Assembly: GCF_003184905.1 (NCBI RefSeq)
Contig: NZ_QFRU01000012.1
Coordinates: forward strand, 1-64,000
Reading direction: 5' to 3'
Origin: Bacillus sp. CGMCC 1.16541
GTDB taxonomy: Bacteria; Bacillota; Bacilli; Bacillales; Bacillaceae_H
DNA: 64,000 nucleotides
Shown: positions 16,333 through 26,223 of the stretch, piece by piece
Layout: each line of letters opens with the position of its first letter
How positions within the stretch are numbered: the first letter of the stretch is position 1
Position numbers and translations under genes: made by a program
Notes under the pieces: generated by a model
The model's input: the letters and a program-made list of their open reading frames with translations, nothing else
The model's database searches: none
Told to the model about the DNA's origin: nothing

Positions 16333-17727
16333 TTAATGTTGCTCACGATAATCAATCCGAACATGCTGGTACTTTCCACTTTTAGGGTGCCTTTGTGGCA
16401 ATTCGTCCGATTTTTCTATTGAAAGGTTAGTTAGTCCCTGTGTAGCAAAGTAATCTAATAGGGCTTCTCTAACATTTTCCCAAACTTGATCTCTTGGACC
16501 CTCGTCTACTTCTAAACGTACAGTTAATTGATCCGGCGCCGTTTGAATCAGTTGAAAACGCCTTACTCCTTGTATCTCCTCCACAATGGTTTTAAGAGCT
16601 AATGGCAGGGTATGTACGATTTGTCCATTGGAGGCAGAGAATTTTAAAATGTCATCTGTTCGCCCTTCAACTTGTACAACTGGGAATGGCCTCCCGCATT
16701 TGCATGGTTCTGGAGACATGATGACACGGTCAGTTAGTTCATAACGAATAAGGGGCTGAATTCTGTTGGCCAGATTTGTAATTAGAACCGAATGAGATTG
16801 CTTCCCTGGTGGCACAAGTTGGTAATATTCATCTACTGGTTCAAATATAATCCAATCGGTATTTACATGAAACTGACCTTCTTCACATTCGAAAGTCATG
16901 GCTGTTGCTTCTGTACCGCCGTACAGATCTAGAACGCGAGCTTGGAAAACGGATCCTAGTTTCTCACGAACATTTGGATATAACTTTTCTCCCCCCAAAA
17001 GGATCGCTACAGGCTGAATATTTAACCGACCTGCTTTTTGCTCTTCTGCTAGAATTTCCATCGCTGTGGCATACCCTCCAATTAAAGGTGGTTGATACTC
17101 ATTCAATTCTTTGACAAGCGTGGATAGGGGAGATTGGATAGAAAAAGCTCTTATTTTTCCGTTTAGATGTTTTAAACGTAGGCGTTCAGCAGTGGAGAAT
17201 GCTGTAAAATGTCCAGCTGTAGAGCATACCGCCGCATTTCGTCCGCCTTTTGCTGCCACTTTCAATATGTCACTCCATTTCAATTTTGTTGTTCCGCGAA
17301 TCGCCATCAATGTTTTCATGACCGTATCTGAACCTTTATCCTGAATAAAGATTCCGGGTACCCCGGTTGACCCTGAAGTGGTCGAAACCATATAGCGTCC
17401 TAAATAAAGTTGTCCAACTAATGACATATCTGACACAAATTCTTTCACACTTTCGATGGTTACTTCTGGGTCAGTCACCCAATCATTAAAATTGGCCATG
17501 AGTTCTGATTTCGTGACTGGTGGGATTTGCTGTAAGCTTGTAATCTGTTCGGGCAACTGGCAGTATTTTTGTGCGTAATATTGTGAGTTTGATCTTGCAA
17601 AAATAATAAGGTCAGCTAAACGTGATTGTTGCCGAGAGAGAATGTCTTCTGGTTTACCTCTTTTAACCTTCCAGATATCCATAACTGCTTTTAAAGGTGA
17701 TATATTCTCCATATATGTCATTCCCAT
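16333..17727 (-). CDS. Phenylacetate-CoA ligase/CapK-like adenylate-forming enzyme
   Basis: 464 residues of the PaaK/CapK branch of adenylate-forming enzymes. The ATP-binding motif is STTSGSTGVPGIF (about 115), followed by LLGGEKLYP, LDLYGGTEATAM (about 270) and the conserved YELTDRVIM. A CxC motif (EPCKCGRPFP) precedes the hinge EGRTDDILKF, and the C-terminal domain is of the AMP-binding_C_2 type. Such enzymes activate aromatic or fatty acids as acyl-adenylates. The true substrate is unknown. Codon use seems more GC-rich than its neighbours. It has no pathway partners nearby except possibly the distant P450. Start is uncertain among ATGs at 17727, 17721 and 17712. Confidence 0.75.
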   Translation of the reverse strand: MGMTYMENISPLKAVMDIWKVKRGKPEDILSRQQSRLADLIIFARSNSQYYAQKYCQLPEQITSLQQIPPVTKSELMANFNDWVTDPEVTIESVKEFVSDMSLVGQLYLGRYMVSTTSGSTGVPGIFIQDKGSDTVMKTLMAIRGTTKLKWSDILKVAAKGGRNAAVCSTAGHFTAFSTAERLRLKHLNGKIRAFSIQSPLSTLVKELNEYQPPLIGGYATAMEILAEEQKAGRLNIQPVAILLGGEKLYPNVREKLGSVFQARVLDLYGGTEATAMTFECEEGQFHVNTDWIIFEPVDEYYQLVPPGKQSHSVLITNLANRIQPLIRYELTDRVIMSPEPCKCGRPFPVVQVEGRTDDILKFSASNGQIVHTLPLALKTIVEEIQGVRRFQLIQTAPDQLTVRLEVDEGPRDQVWENVREALLDYFATQGLTNLSIEKSDELPQRHPKSGKYQHVRIDYREQH

Positions 17728-17837
17728 CTCTCTGTTTTTAAAATTTTATTGTGTCAGTACTATTTACTTTTTTACAATAAAATGGATATATAAAAAATAC
17801 AGGTACTAAAAAAGAAATCTGACAAAAATCAAACAGC

Positions 17838-18500
17838 TTATGGCTTAAAAGCTTTATATGCTCTTAGTGTGCCCGTGATAGTTGAAAATTGTCCAGTTTC
17901 TTCAATTAAAACAAATCCTGTTTCTTTTAATAGGTTAGGGATAACCCCTTTAACATGATTTGAAGTTGTTTCAAACCCATCTAAAAATTGAATAGGAAAA
18001 AATGCAACACGCATCAACCAATTTTGTGGCTTTTCAAAATCAATAATATGGAATTGGCCACCAGATTTGAGTGTTCGATAAACTTCTTCAAATGTTTTCT
18101 TTTTCATTTCTAGAGTTAAATGATGAATAAATAAACTTGTAAATATGTGATGAAATAGATTATTGGAAAAGGGAAGTTTATCAGAAAACCCTTCCTCAAA
18201 GGTGATATTATTAACTTGAGTTTCTTTAATTTTCTCCATAGCAATTGATAATATTTTAGGATCAGCATCAACCCCAATTACTTGTACACCAGGTTGTGAT
18301 TGGTGTATTAATAGTGCAAGTGTGCCGGTACCACAGGCTAAATCCATTATCGTTTCCTTTGGTTGGAGGTTTGCTTGCTTAACTAAATGCGTTTTAAACT
18401 TTTTTTCTTGCATTCCCCATTGAATTAACGGATCATAAAATCGAGTCATCCAATGGTATTTTAGTGCAGGGATATAATCACCTTTCTTGTTTTTATCCAT
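17838..18500 (-). CDS. Class I SAM-dependent methyltransferase
   Basis: 220 residues with motif I ETIMDLACGTGTLALLI (about 55), an acidic residue at the end of strand 2 (VIGVDADPKIL) and LFIHHLTLEMKKKTFEEVYRTLKSGG. This is UbiE/Methyltransf_11-like. GAAGGGA precedes the ATG. It is divergent from the ArsR/CadC-type gene, with a CadC-like operator between them, so it may belong to the metal regulon. It lacks the Cys set of arsenite methyltransferases, so an arsenic role is not supported. The substrate is unknown. Confidence 0.75.
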   Translation of the reverse strand: MDKNKKGDYIPALKYHWMTRFYDPLIQWGMQEKKFKTHLVKQANLQPKETIMDLACGTGTLALLIHQSQPGVQVIGVDADPKILSIAMEKIKETQVNNITFEEGFSDKLPFSNNLFHHIFTSLFIHHLTLEMKKKTFEEVYRTLKSGGQFHIIDFEKPQNWLMRVAFFPIQFLDGFETTSNHVKGVIPNLLKETGFVLIEETGQFSTITGTLRAYKAFKP

Positions 18501-18645
18501 TAAACATGCATCCCTTCATTTATAATAAATAACTTATGATGATTTTTGGATTACTCATACCCGACTTTTGTTAAGAGCTAATATAAAGTAATACGTGAAT
18601 CTTACGATTTGTGACATAAAAGAATATGAAACGTTTCGCTTCTTT

Positions 18646-18665
18646 ATTCAAGTAAATATTTGAAT
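18646..18665. promoter_or_regulatory. CadC/ArsR-type operator
   Basis: Dyad ATTCAAGTAAATATTTGAAT, close to the known staphylococcal cad operator pattern TCAAATAAATATTTGAA. It lies about 60 bp upstream of the ArsR/CadC gene and on the promoter side of the divergent methyltransferase gene. Confidence 0.7.
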
Positions 18666-18724
18666 GTTGACATTAAAGCTTGCTCATTATAAGCTAATCA
18701 CATATTTTTAATGAGGTGGGAAAA

Positions 18725-19105
18725 TTGTCATTAGTTGATAAAAATATAAAAGATACTCTAAAAGATGAATGTGAGATCTATTGTTATGACCCTATAAAAG
18801 TAACAAGGTTACAAGATTTGTTAAGTTCTAAAAGTACACTTAATCTATCAAAAAAATTTAAACTTCTTGCTGATGAGACACGATTAAAGATTATTCTTTC
18901 ATTAGCTATAGAAGGGGAACTTTGTGTATGTGATGTGGCTAATATTATTCAGTCCTCTATAGCTACAGCTTCGTATCATTTGAGGTTTTTAAAACGCTCA
19001 GGTGTAGCTAACTATAGAAAGGAAGGTAAATTAGCATTTTACTATATCGATGATGAAATTTTTAAATCGATGGTTCTACTTTCTTTTCATCATAAGGAGA
19101 GTTGA
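18725..19105 (+). CDS. ArsR/SmtB-family metal-responsive repressor (CadC-like)
   Basis: 126 residues from TTG 18725, chosen because GAGGTGG lies five bases upstream (GTG 18716 overlaps that site). The winged helix is clear: [31 protein letters not shown] and then TASYHLRFLKRSGVANYRKEGKLAFYYI. ELCVCD in the recognition region is the CadC metal-binding motif. A further Cys pair (CEIYCYD) lies near the N-terminus, as in CadC. It probably releases its operator with Cd, Pb or Zn. The same operator type precedes the resA operon and cadC, so one or both regulators may control all three. Confidence 0.85.
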   Translation: MSLVDKNIKDTLKDECEIYCYDPIKVTRLQDLLSSKSTLNLSKKFKLLADETRLKIILSLAIEGELCVCDVANIIQSSIATASYHLRFLKRSGVANYRKEGKLAFYYIDDEIFKSMVLLSFHHKES

Positions 19106-19269
19106 ATAAGAATAGAAATTCGGATATGTTTAAAATACATTTTCAAAAATACTTTCAATTTACATAAGTGGAGGGGATCTACAAGATTATTCCCCTCCAA
19201 TAACATAGATAAAAATGAATTTAGATTTATCACATAAACTTTTAGTTAGCTTTAAAAGAATTTATTTCT

Positions 19270-20445
19270 TTATGCATAAGAGTGTAGACCAGCAATAATT
19301 AGATTAACGAAAATTAGGTTGAAAATAATAATTCCAAAACCTATTACTCCGAGCCATGCTGATTTTTCACCATGCCAACCTTTCGATAGGCGGAGGTGTA
19401 AATAGGCAGCATAAAATAACCATGTAATTAAGGCCCATACCTCCTTAGGATCCCATCCCCAGAAACGCGTCCACGCAATTTGAGCCCAGATCATCGCAAA
19501 AATAAGAGCACCCAAAGTGAATATTGGAAAACCTATTGCAACCGATCTGTATCCAATTTCATCGACCAAATCAAGTTTGATATTTTTCGTTAATGGCTGA
19601 AGCGCTGCAGCAATTCTTTTTCTTAAAATCAGTCTTAGCACCCCGTATAAAAATAAACCTGTAACAGATGACCAGATAACTGTGTTTAGTTTGCCTGCTG
19701 CAATGATAGCTGGTACTTCAACAAAGGCTTCCATTTTACCTTTTGTAAGTAATTCACCTTGATTTGGACCTACAATGGAAGGTAGATTATATGTCATTTC
19801 AACCTCTTGATCATTTTTATCAACCCATTTGTAGACGGCTTCATACTCCATCCCTCTGAAAATACTTGTAATTACTACAAAAGCAAGTGTCGCCACAATC
19901 GTGTACATGACAATCTCAAGCCAGAAAGTCCCTTTTGAGCGTTTCGTCTGATCAACAGAACGAAGTAAATAAATGACCCCTGCAATGAAACTACTGGCTA
20001 AAATAGCTGAACCTAGTGCAGTTGTTGTTACGTGAATAGCAAGCCAATCCGTTTGTAATGCAGGTATTAATGGAGAAATATCTGTTGGGAACATGCTTGC
20101 ATAGGCAATAATTAATAATGTAATTGGTAAGGTAAATAAACCTAAAATGGCAACTTTGTATAAAAAGTAAAGGATGACGAATGCCAATACAAACATCATA
20201 GAAAATGCTGTTATAAACTCAAACATGTTGCTCACTGGTGCATGTCCAGAAGCGATCCATCTTGTGACAAAATAACCGAGATGGGCAACAAAACCTAAAA
20301 TGGTGACAGTTATTGCGACTGTTGCCCATTTGCTTGGCTTTTCGTATTGCTTTCTTTTATCTCGAATGGCTCCTCCAAATAGAAATGTTGCAATTAGATA
20401 TAGTAAGAATGCTGCGTATAGTAAGTTACTGCTTAGAGCTACCAC
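19270..20445 (-). CDS. resC: ResC/CcsB-type cytochrome c biogenesis protein
   Basis: 391 residues with multiple membrane segments and the tryptophan-rich WWD-type haem-handling motif [17 protein letters not shown] (about 335). The conserved His residues are placed as in system II CcsA/ResC. GTG start has AGGAGG before it. It follows resB by 13 bp. With ResB it exports haem and attaches it to apocytochrome c outside the membrane. Confidence 0.9.
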   Translation of the reverse strand: MVALSSNLLYAAFLLYLIATFLFGGAIRDKRKQYEKPSKWATVAITVTILGFVAHLGYFVTRWIASGHAPVSNMFEFITAFSMMFVLAFVILYFLYKVAILGLFTLPITLLIIAYASMFPTDISPLIPALQTDWLAIHVTTTALGSAILASSFIAGVIYLLRSVDQTKRSKGTFWLEIVMYTIVATLAFVVITSIFRGMEYEAVYKWVDKNDQEVEMTYNLPSIVGPNQGELLTKGKMEAFVEVPAIIAAGKLNTVIWSSVTGLFLYGVLRLILRKRIAAALQPLTKNIKLDLVDEIGYRSVAIGFPIFTLGALIFAMIWAQIAWTRFWGWDPKEVWALITWLFYAAYLHLRLSKGWHGEKSAWLGVIGFGIIIFNLIFVNLIIAGLHSYA

Positions 20446-20458
20446 ATCTTTACCTCCT

Positions 20459-22102
20459 CTACGAATTTTTGCTTTTTTCGTTTGTTCGATCGGTTAGTTC
20501 TTGAATGCTTGTTTCTTTTAAAATACGGTTCACTTCATTTCGAATACCGTACCAATTTTTATTTGTATGGCCTGCAATTAATATACGTTCACCATCGCGT
20601 CTAATCCATATACGTCTATGATTCCAATACATTCCTTGAATAACACCAATCATGAAAATAGCTCCGCCTAAACCAAGAAACCATAGCGTATGATCTTTCC
20701 GAACCGTAAGAGCTGACAGATTTTTTGTCTCTACGCCTTCAAATTTCATTTTTAATTGATTATCTTTCTCTGGTTCAATCGTTTTTTGAATGGCAACAAA
20801 GCTTCTTTCACCTTCTGGTTTTTCAGGAGATATCATGTTAAATACAAATGCTGGATTGTCGGGAACACGGTTTTTTGTATCAGGTACACCTTCACTATTG
20901 AAATAGAAGTTTGGCAAATAAGTCACAATTTCAACTTTATACCCATTGCCTAAATCATACTCCTTCTTTGGCTCTAACAAATCAACTGTAATCTTGCCAA
21001 AACTTTCTTCTGTCTCTTTGTCTACTAAACTAAAATTAAACTTATTTAGTTCATTTAATTTATAAGAGGTTTGATAAAGAGCATATGAATCGTGTTTTAA
21101 GGGGTAATTAACTCTAATTTGTTCATCTTTTATCTTTTCAAGTTCAGGTTCTGCCCCGTGAACGATTTCACCTTTCCGTTCATACAAGGTCACGTTTGTT
21201 TGAAAGTTTTTAACGACATTTCCATCTCCGACTCGTGATAGAGTATTAGCAAAAACTTCATCCTCTTGATCTTTTTGATAGGTATCCATAATGAACTTGT
21301 CACTGCTTAAATAGTATTTTCCATCGGTTCCTGGGATAACACTTGTTTCACCGTCACGAATCCAAAGCATTTCGTCTACGTACATCCCTGGGACAAATCG
21401 CAGCATCCCTCCTATAAGGAAGATAATAAGTCCAACATGGTTTACATAAGGGCCCCATCGTGAAAATCTATTTTTCTCAGCTAGAAAATGACCATTTTCC
21501 TCACGCACTTGATAACGCTTCCTCTTCAAGTTGGATATTATCAAATCCAGTTGTTCATCCATGTTCTCTAACACATTTGTTTCACTAAAAAGTCGTTGTC
21601 TCCGCATGAAGCTTTCATGACGTGTAATCCCTTGTTTTTTCAAAGCGCGATACAATGGAATAAACCGATCCAAACTTGCAATAACAAGTGATATTCCAAG
21701 AGCTGCAATTAATAAAAAATACCACCATGAACTGTACAGATTGTGAAAACCTAATTCATAATACATTTGTCCAAGAAATCCATATTCATCTTTATAAAAC
21801 TCTTGTGGGACAACGGTTGGAGGAATATACATCTCTTGGGGGAAAATTGTTCCAATCGCAGAAGCAATTAAAAGAAGAACAATTATCGAAATTCCTACTT
21901 TAACGGATGAAAAAAAGTTCCAAATCTTATCGATAAGTGACTTTTTATATGTTTGTGAGCGTCTTGCGCCTCCATCGTATCTCATATCCAATAGTTTTTC
22001 AGAAACTTCATCCTTCTTATTACCGATAGTTCGTCCACAAGATTCACAAAGAACCGTTCCATATGGAATAGAGTGACCACATTCGCATTTGACATGTTCC
22101 AT
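20459..22102 (-). CDS. resB: ResB cytochrome c biogenesis protein
   Basis: 547 residues. After an N-terminal zinc-ribbon-like motif ([18 protein letters not shown], residues 5-22), the ResB fold follows. It has three membrane segments in the first half, a large extracytoplasmic domain (about 260-470) and a last helix near 480-500 with a conserved HRR motif. It is full length. The Cys4 extension is also seen in some Bacillus ResB proteins. It belongs to the resA-ccdA-resB-resC operon, and its partner is ResC in the haem-lyase complex. Confidence 0.9.
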   Translation of the reverse strand: MEHVKCECGHSIPYGTVLCESCGRTIGNKKDEVSEKLLDMRYDGGARRSQTYKKSLIDKIWNFFSSVKVGISIIVLLLIASAIGTIFPQEMYIPPTVVPQEFYKDEYGFLGQMYYELGFHNLYSSWWYFLLIAALGISLVIASLDRFIPLYRALKKQGITRHESFMRRQRLFSETNVLENMDEQLDLIISNLKRKRYQVREENGHFLAEKNRFSRWGPYVNHVGLIIFLIGGMLRFVPGMYVDEMLWIRDGETSVIPGTDGKYYLSSDKFIMDTYQKDQEDEVFANTLSRVGDGNVVKNFQTNVTLYERKGEIVHGAEPELEKIKDEQIRVNYPLKHDSYALYQTSYKLNELNKFNFSLVDKETEESFGKITVDLLEPKKEYDLGNGYKVEIVTYLPNFYFNSEGVPDTKNRVPDNPAFVFNMISPEKPEGERSFVAIQKTIEPEKDNQLKMKFEGVETKNLSALTVRKDHTLWFLGLGGAIFMIGVIQGMYWNHRRIWIRRDGERILIAGHTNKNWYGIRNEVNRILKETSIQELTDRTNEKSKNS

Positions 22103-22199
22103 TCTAAAACTCCTTACGATTTAATTCTTAAAATATATTTAACAAAAACTTTTAACTTTTCAGATTTGCTTATTAATCTTTTAAAAAGGTAATATCTCC

Positions 22200-22907
22200 T
22201 TAAAATCCAGTAAATCCTCCGAACAAACTTGTTAAGACTGCAATAATTTTTGTCATCATATTAAAGTACAATAATACTCCCATCACAATCATCAAAATGC
22301 CTCCGATAGACATAAAGATTGCACTGTGTTTCTTTAGAAAAGTCATCTTATCAATAAATAAAGACATTAATAAAAATGGAATAGAAAAACCTAAGACATA
22401 GAAAACCATGTATAGTAGTCCTTTTCCTGGGTCTGATACACCTAACGCAATGACTCCTGCAAGGATGGGACCTGTACAAGGAGTCCATCCAGCAGCAAAA
22501 CCAATTCCAATCAAAATTGATCCTATATAACCTGAAGGTCTCTTTTGAAAATAAATTTTCTTATCAGAAAGTAGGAAATCAAATTTAAGAACCCCTGTTA
22601 GAACTAAACCAAAAAACACCATCACAATAGCTCCAAGTTGTCTTAACAAATCTTGATAATCCATAAAAAATGTACCGATAAAAGAAGTAGAAAGCCCCAA
22701 AGCTAAAAAAATAATTGAAAATCCTACCAAAAACAAGATAGTGTGTATAAAAGCTTTCCTTCGTAAAATACCTTTTTCTTTTTTTAGATCATTTACGGAC
22801 ACTCCTGTAATATAGGAAAGAAAAGCTGGATATAAAGGAAGTGAACAAGGTGAAATAAATGATAAAAGACCTGCACCAAATGCAAGAAATAAGCTTAGTT
22901 GTTCCAA
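22200..22907 (-). CDS. ccdA: CcdA thiol-disulfide membrane electron carrier
   Basis: 235 residues with six membrane segments and the two catalytic Cys in FISPCSLPLYP (residue 22) and AGWTPCTGP (about 147). CcdA passes electrons from cytoplasmic thioredoxin to extracytoplasmic thioredoxins such as ResA. TTG start has TAGGTGG upstream. It sits between resA and resB. The general CcdA of the host may be different; this copy is mobile. Confidence 0.9.
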   Translation of the reverse strand: MEQLSLFLAFGAGLLSFISPCSLPLYPAFLSYITGVSVNDLKKEKGILRRKAFIHTILFLVGFSIIFLALGLSTSFIGTFFMDYQDLLRQLGAIVMVFFGLVLTGVLKFDFLLSDKKIYFQKRPSGYIGSILIGIGFAAGWTPCTGPILAGVIALGVSDPGKGLLYMVFYVLGFSIPFLLMSLFIDKMTFLKKHSAIFMSIGGILMIVMGVLLYFNMMTKIIAVLTSLFGGFTGF

Positions 22908-22935
22908 AAAGATACCACCTAACTGTTTATTAATT

Positions 22936-23463
22936 CTATGGCTTAATGAGTTCCATGTAATTTGCTATATCCCTTTCGGTCATACTTCCTGTGATCACTT
23001 TTAACACTTTTCCGTTCTTATCGATCAAAAATGTTGTAGGAATCGGGGTTATGTCATATGCTTCCGTCACAGCTCTATCTTTATCTTTAAGTATAGGGAA
23101 TGTAAGCCCATGCCTATTTACAAACGATTCAATAGCAATATCACTTTCTGCAATATTAACCGCCAATATCTCTACACCAAGATTCTTAAAATGGCTATAC
23201 TGTCTTTCCATATAAGGCATTTCCTTTTCACAAGGCTTGCACCAAGTACCCCAAAAGTTAAGAAAAACTCCTTTTCCTTTTAAATCAGAAAGTTGAACGT
23301 TGTTACCGTTCATATCTTCAAGAACAAAATCAGGTGCTTGGTCCCCTGCCTGAACTCGTAATTTTTCAGTAAAAAAGTTTTGATAAAGAGTATAGGCTAC
23401 TGCTAAAGCCATAAGAAGTAGAAGACTAATACGTACAATTGATCTGGTTCTTTTGTTTTTCAT
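22936..23463 (-). CDS. resA: ResA-like thiol-disulfide oxidoreductase
   Basis: 175 residues from ATG 23463 (GGGAGAG upstream). An N-terminal membrane anchor (about 10-28) is followed by a thioredoxin fold with active site FWGTWCKPCEKE (about 75). ResA normally has CEPC, here CKPC, which may alter redox potential. The conserved cis-Pro is in ITPIPTTFLID. It reduces the haem-binding Cys pair of apocytochrome c. First gene of the operon. A CadC-type operator lies 86 bp upstream, so expression is likely metal-induced. Confidence 0.88.
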   Translation of the reverse strand: MKNKRTRSIVRISLLLLMALAVAYTLYQNFFTEKLRVQAGDQAPDFVLEDMNGNNVQLSDLKGKGVFLNFWGTWCKPCEKEMPYMERQYSHFKNLGVEILAVNIAESDIAIESFVNRHGLTFPILKDKDRAVTEAYDITPIPTTFLIDKNGKVLKVITGSMTERDIANYMELIKP

Positions 23464-23548
23464 TTTACTCTCCCTTTTTATTTTCATTCAAACCAACATT
23501 TTAATGTTGACATTTTACGTTAATAATTTTAATCTAAAAGCACAATAT

Positions 23549-23568
23549 ATTCAAACAAATATTTGAAT
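23549..23568. promoter_or_regulatory. CadC/ArsR-type operator upstream of resA operon
   Basis: Dyad ATTCAAACAAATATTTGAAT in the region between the divergent resA operon and cadD. It matches the operator at 18646-18665 and those upstream of cadC. It could control both directions. Confidence 0.7.
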
Positions 23569-23735
23569 AATAACTTCCAATATTTTCACCTAAAATACTA
23601 TCTATTAATTTTAGGATCGTGCAAAGTGAAATTCTAAATCATTACATGAAGGTGAAATAATATAAGGTGTAACAAACTAACACAACTAAATATCTTTTAT
23701 TCCGTTTATGGAGTATTTTAAAAAGGAGTTTTTTT

Positions 23736-24416
23736 ATGAATTTAATTTTAACAATTCTCTCTGCTTTAGGGTCTTTTATAGTAACCAATATCGATGATAT
23801 TTTTGTCTTGATGTTGCTGTTCTCTCAGGCAAGAACACAAGCTAAAGCGAGTAACGACGGTATGGTTAACATGCAGCCAAAGGGAAACCGCATTTACCCT
23901 AGAGATATAGTCATTGGCCAATATCTTGGTTTTGCACTTTTAGTTTTAATCAGTCTCTTAGCAACATTTGGAGTAACACTCATTCCTGATCAATGGGTAG
24001 GTTTTCTAGGATTTATCCCGATCTATTTGGGAGTTAAACTGTTTATAAAAGGTGAAGATGAAGATGAAGGTGCAATTCTTTCTAGTTTAAATTCAGGAAG
24101 ATTTAACAAACTCTTTATGAGTATAGCCTTCATCACATTTGCCAATGGTGGAGACAATATTGGAATTTATGTTCCGTTCTTTTCTACTTTAAATAATAAC
24201 CAACTGGTCATTACAGTTATTACTTTCTTTATAATGGTTGCGGTCTGGTGTTTAATCGGCTATCGTCTAGCAAGATTCAGATATGTTTCTGAAACACTCG
24301 AGAAATACGGCCGATGGGTTATTCCAATTGTTTTTATAGGATTAGGCCTTTATATCATGGCAGAAAGTAATATATTTTCTAACCTATGGGATCACTTCGT
24401 AAATTTAAATTCCTAA
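23736..24416 (+). CDS. cadD: CadD-family cadmium resistance transporter
   Basis: 226 residues, polytopic, with the family-typical start LGSFIVTNIDDIFVLMLLFSQ and a second half ANGGDNIGIYVPFFS. AAAAAGGAG precedes the ATG. CadD proteins of staphylococcal plasmids give low-level cadmium resistance, probably by export or binding at the membrane. It is divergent from resA with a CadC-type operator between, so metal induction is likely. Confidence 0.9.
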   Translation: MNLILTILSALGSFIVTNIDDIFVLMLLFSQARTQAKASNDGMVNMQPKGNRIYPRDIVIGQYLGFALLVLISLLATFGVTLIPDQWVGFLGFIPIYLGVKLFIKGEDEDEGAILSSLNSGRFNKLFMSIAFITFANGGDNIGIYVPFFSTLNNNQLVITVITFFIMVAVWCLIGYRLARFRYVSETLEKYGRWVIPIVFIGLGLYIMAESNIFSNLWDHFVNLNS

Positions 24417-24507
24417 TTAAACGCAATGAATTATTTTTGTTATCCCCCTTTCCTTTTAAAGTATTGTGTACAAATCTTTATAGAAAATAAAGTATGAGGT
24501 GACGACT

Positions 24508-24954
24508 TTGTATTGGATCATTATACTCACATTAGGTATTGATCAGCTTTTTAAATATTTAGTTAGAAATTTTATGGACTATGGGCAATCCATTCCAATT
24601 ATCAATGGTTTTATCCAATTGACATCTCATCGAAATACAGGTGCTGCTTGGGGAATTTTTTCAGGACAAAAAATATTCTTAATTAGCATTGCAATTATTG
24701 TTATAGTCGTTGGTCTTATTTATTCTCGTAGAGTAACTGATAAGCTAACGCGTATAGCCTTTGGCTTATTTATAGGAGGTGCAATGGGAAACGTTGTAGA
24801 CCGTTTAATTTTTGGTGAAGTAACAGATATGTTCGAAGTTACATTTATTAATTATCCAATTTTTAATACTGCGGATGTATTTTTAGTTAGTGGAGTTATT
24901 TTATTCCTTATTAGCACTTATAAAGAGTCAAAATTAGAAAGTAATCAATCTTAA
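24508..24954 (+). CDS. lspA: Signal peptidase II (lipoprotein signal peptidase)
   Basis: 148 residues from TTG 24508, which has GAGGTGA five bases upstream and gives the usual N-terminus MYWIIILTLGIDQLFKYLV. The catalytic Asp pair is in GNVVDRL (about 110) and FNTADVFL (about 130), with the conserved SHRNTGAAWGIF. Four membrane segments. It removes signal peptides of lipoproteins. Accessory lspA genes are known next to cadmium/lead resistance genes on other mobile elements. It is co-directional with cadD. Confidence 0.9.
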   Translation: MYWIIILTLGIDQLFKYLVRNFMDYGQSIPIINGFIQLTSHRNTGAAWGIFSGQKIFLISIAIIVIVVGLIYSRRVTDKLTRIAFGLFIGGAMGNVVDRLIFGEVTDMFEVTFINYPIFNTADVFLVSGVILFLISTYKESKLESNQS

Positions 24955-25021
24955 AAAGAATCTTCATTGTTTTCGTATTTTATATATATGGGTATAATGG
25001 GGACAAAGGAGGGTGGAAGTA

Positions 25022-25306
25022 TTGAAAAAATTACTTACGTCTATAGTAGCTGTTGCTTTATTTCTAGGTATTGGTACTGCTGCTTTTGCACATTCAAACA
25101 GCACTCCTAGTCAAGGGAACGGAAATTGGCAACAAATGATGGATTATTGTTCTGAAATGATGAATTCTTTCATGAATAATCATCAAAACAATATCCAGCA
25201 TGAAACCTCAACATCAAAGAATTTAAATATAGAACAGACTAATTCAAATGATAGTACCACGAATAACCACCAGAACCAAAACCATTCTATGTATGACGAT
25301 TGTTGA
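25022..25306 (+). CDS. Small secreted Met/His/Cys-containing protein
   Basis: 94 residues from TTG 25022, preceded by AAAGGAGG with nine bases between (the GTG at 25013 is too close). It has an N-terminal signal peptide (KKLLTSIVAVALFLGIGTAAFAHS) with a likely cut after AFA. The mature part has Met clusters (WQQMMDYCSEMMNSFMNN), several His and Asn/Gln-rich low-complexity sequence, and ends in DDC. Such composition suggests extracytoplasmic metal binding. No family is recognised. It follows lspA but has no lipobox. Confidence 0.6.
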   Translation: MKKLLTSIVAVALFLGIGTAAFAHSNSTPSQGNGNWQQMMDYCSEMMNSFMNNHQNNIQHETSTSKNLNIEQTNSNDSTTNNHQNQNHSMYDDC

Positions 25307-25324
25307 TAGGAAATAAACAACAAA

Positions 25325-25372
25325 AAAGAAAGAGCATGGGCTACAAATAAATGTCCAAGCTCTTTCTTTGTT
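25325..25372 (+). terminator. Terminator of cadD-lspA cluster
   Basis: Stem AAAGAAAGAGC / GCTCTTTCTTT shortly after the small secreted protein gene. Confidence 0.75.
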
Positions 25373-25479
25373 TAGAAATAAAAAATAGATTCTCCTCAAA
25401 ACCAAAACAGTTTCCTATTGTAGCTTTAAAAGTTTAATCAAAAACGTTCAACAAACCCATATTCTACGGCACAAAAAAA

Positions 25480-25514
25480 GAATCCATTTTGAAAAAAGAT
25501 CAAAATGGATTCTC
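25480..25514 (-). terminator. Terminator hairpin before the CopZ-like gene end
   Basis: Perfect 12-bp stem GAATCCATTTTG / CAAAATGGATTC. A-run on its left side in the plus strand gives T7 on the minus strand, so it fits the leftward CopZ-like gene. Confidence 0.6.
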
Positions 25515-25579
25515 ATATCAATACTTAGTTCAATTTTCCATAAAAAAGTTTGATCATTTCGTTGAAGATGGATCTTTAT

Positions 25580-26041
25580 TTATGTTAGTTCTTTGATATA
25601 GATCGTTACATTCCCCAAACAGCAACTACCTTGAGGATTGTTTACTTCACAACCACATCGGTTTTCATTTATATTTTCACGAATATGTTCTACTGGATTA
25701 GGATTAATTCCATTTTCAACATATTGTTTAATTTTTTCTTTTGTCCAACCAAAACAATAGCAGACAGGAACAACTGTGGCATTATCTTTTTGATAAACAG
25801 AAACCTTAATTTCTGACTTTAAATAAGTTTTTTTATCTGTATCATAATAAACTACATTACAATCTTTTGACGAACAAAAATAATGAGTTAAGCCTGCATT
25901 CAATGTACCTAAAATTGTTGGTTTTAACATTGATTTTAACGTAATTATTTTTACTTTTTTCCCTTTTACATTACAAGAAGGACACAACTCATTACTACTA
26001 CTTTCAGAAACCTGCCCTTTTGTAGAACAACAATCAGACAT
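25580..26041 (-). CDS. CopZ-type zinc/iron-sulfur metal chaperone-like protein
   Basis: 153 residues with many Cys. The N-terminal CopZ-type Zn-binding part has CCSTKG, LCPSCNVKGKKV and YFCSSKDCNVVYY. A BFD-like [2Fe-2S] part has VCYCFGWTKEKI (about 97) and CGCEVNNPQGSCCLGNV near the end. This matches the cytoplasmic chaperone described for archaeal CopZ, minus its HMA domain. It probably binds and hands over copper or another soft metal. It stands alone, leftward, after the remnant of another membrane gene. Confidence 0.7.
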   Translation of the reverse strand: MSDCCSTKGQVSESSSNELCPSCNVKGKKVKIITLKSMLKPTILGTLNAGLTHYFCSSKDCNVVYYDTDKKTYLKSEIKVSVYQKDNATVVPVCYCFGWTKEKIKQYVENGINPNPVEHIRENINENRCGCEVNNPQGSCCLGNVTIYIKELT

Positions 26042-26058
26042 ATTTTACGCTCTCCTTT

Positions 26059-26142
26059 TTATTGGCGAGGTGCAAATAGCATTACCGAGACACCAATTAA
26101 ACATATACCTGCACCTACCCAGTCATATATATCTGGTGCTTT
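26059..26142 (-). pseudogene. Remnant of YnfA/UPF0060-family membrane protein
   Basis: On the minus strand, the last ~27 codons before TAA at 26059 read KAPDIYDWVGAGICLIGVSV then MLFAPRQ. This is the C-terminal signature of the YnfA/UPF0060 small membrane family. In-frame stops lie immediately upstream, so only the 3' end is left. It shows that cargo has been gained and lost here. Confidence 0.65.
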
Positions 26143-26223
26143 TTATCAAGCTTTTTTACAAATTATCAGACTTTATTTCAAAGCCACACCTATATCCTTA
26201 AACAATATTTACGTCTTTTCATT

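Noticed and set aside
17838-18500. Arsenite methyltransferase
   Set aside because: The needed Cys residues are missing; only a general SAM methyltransferase can be supported.
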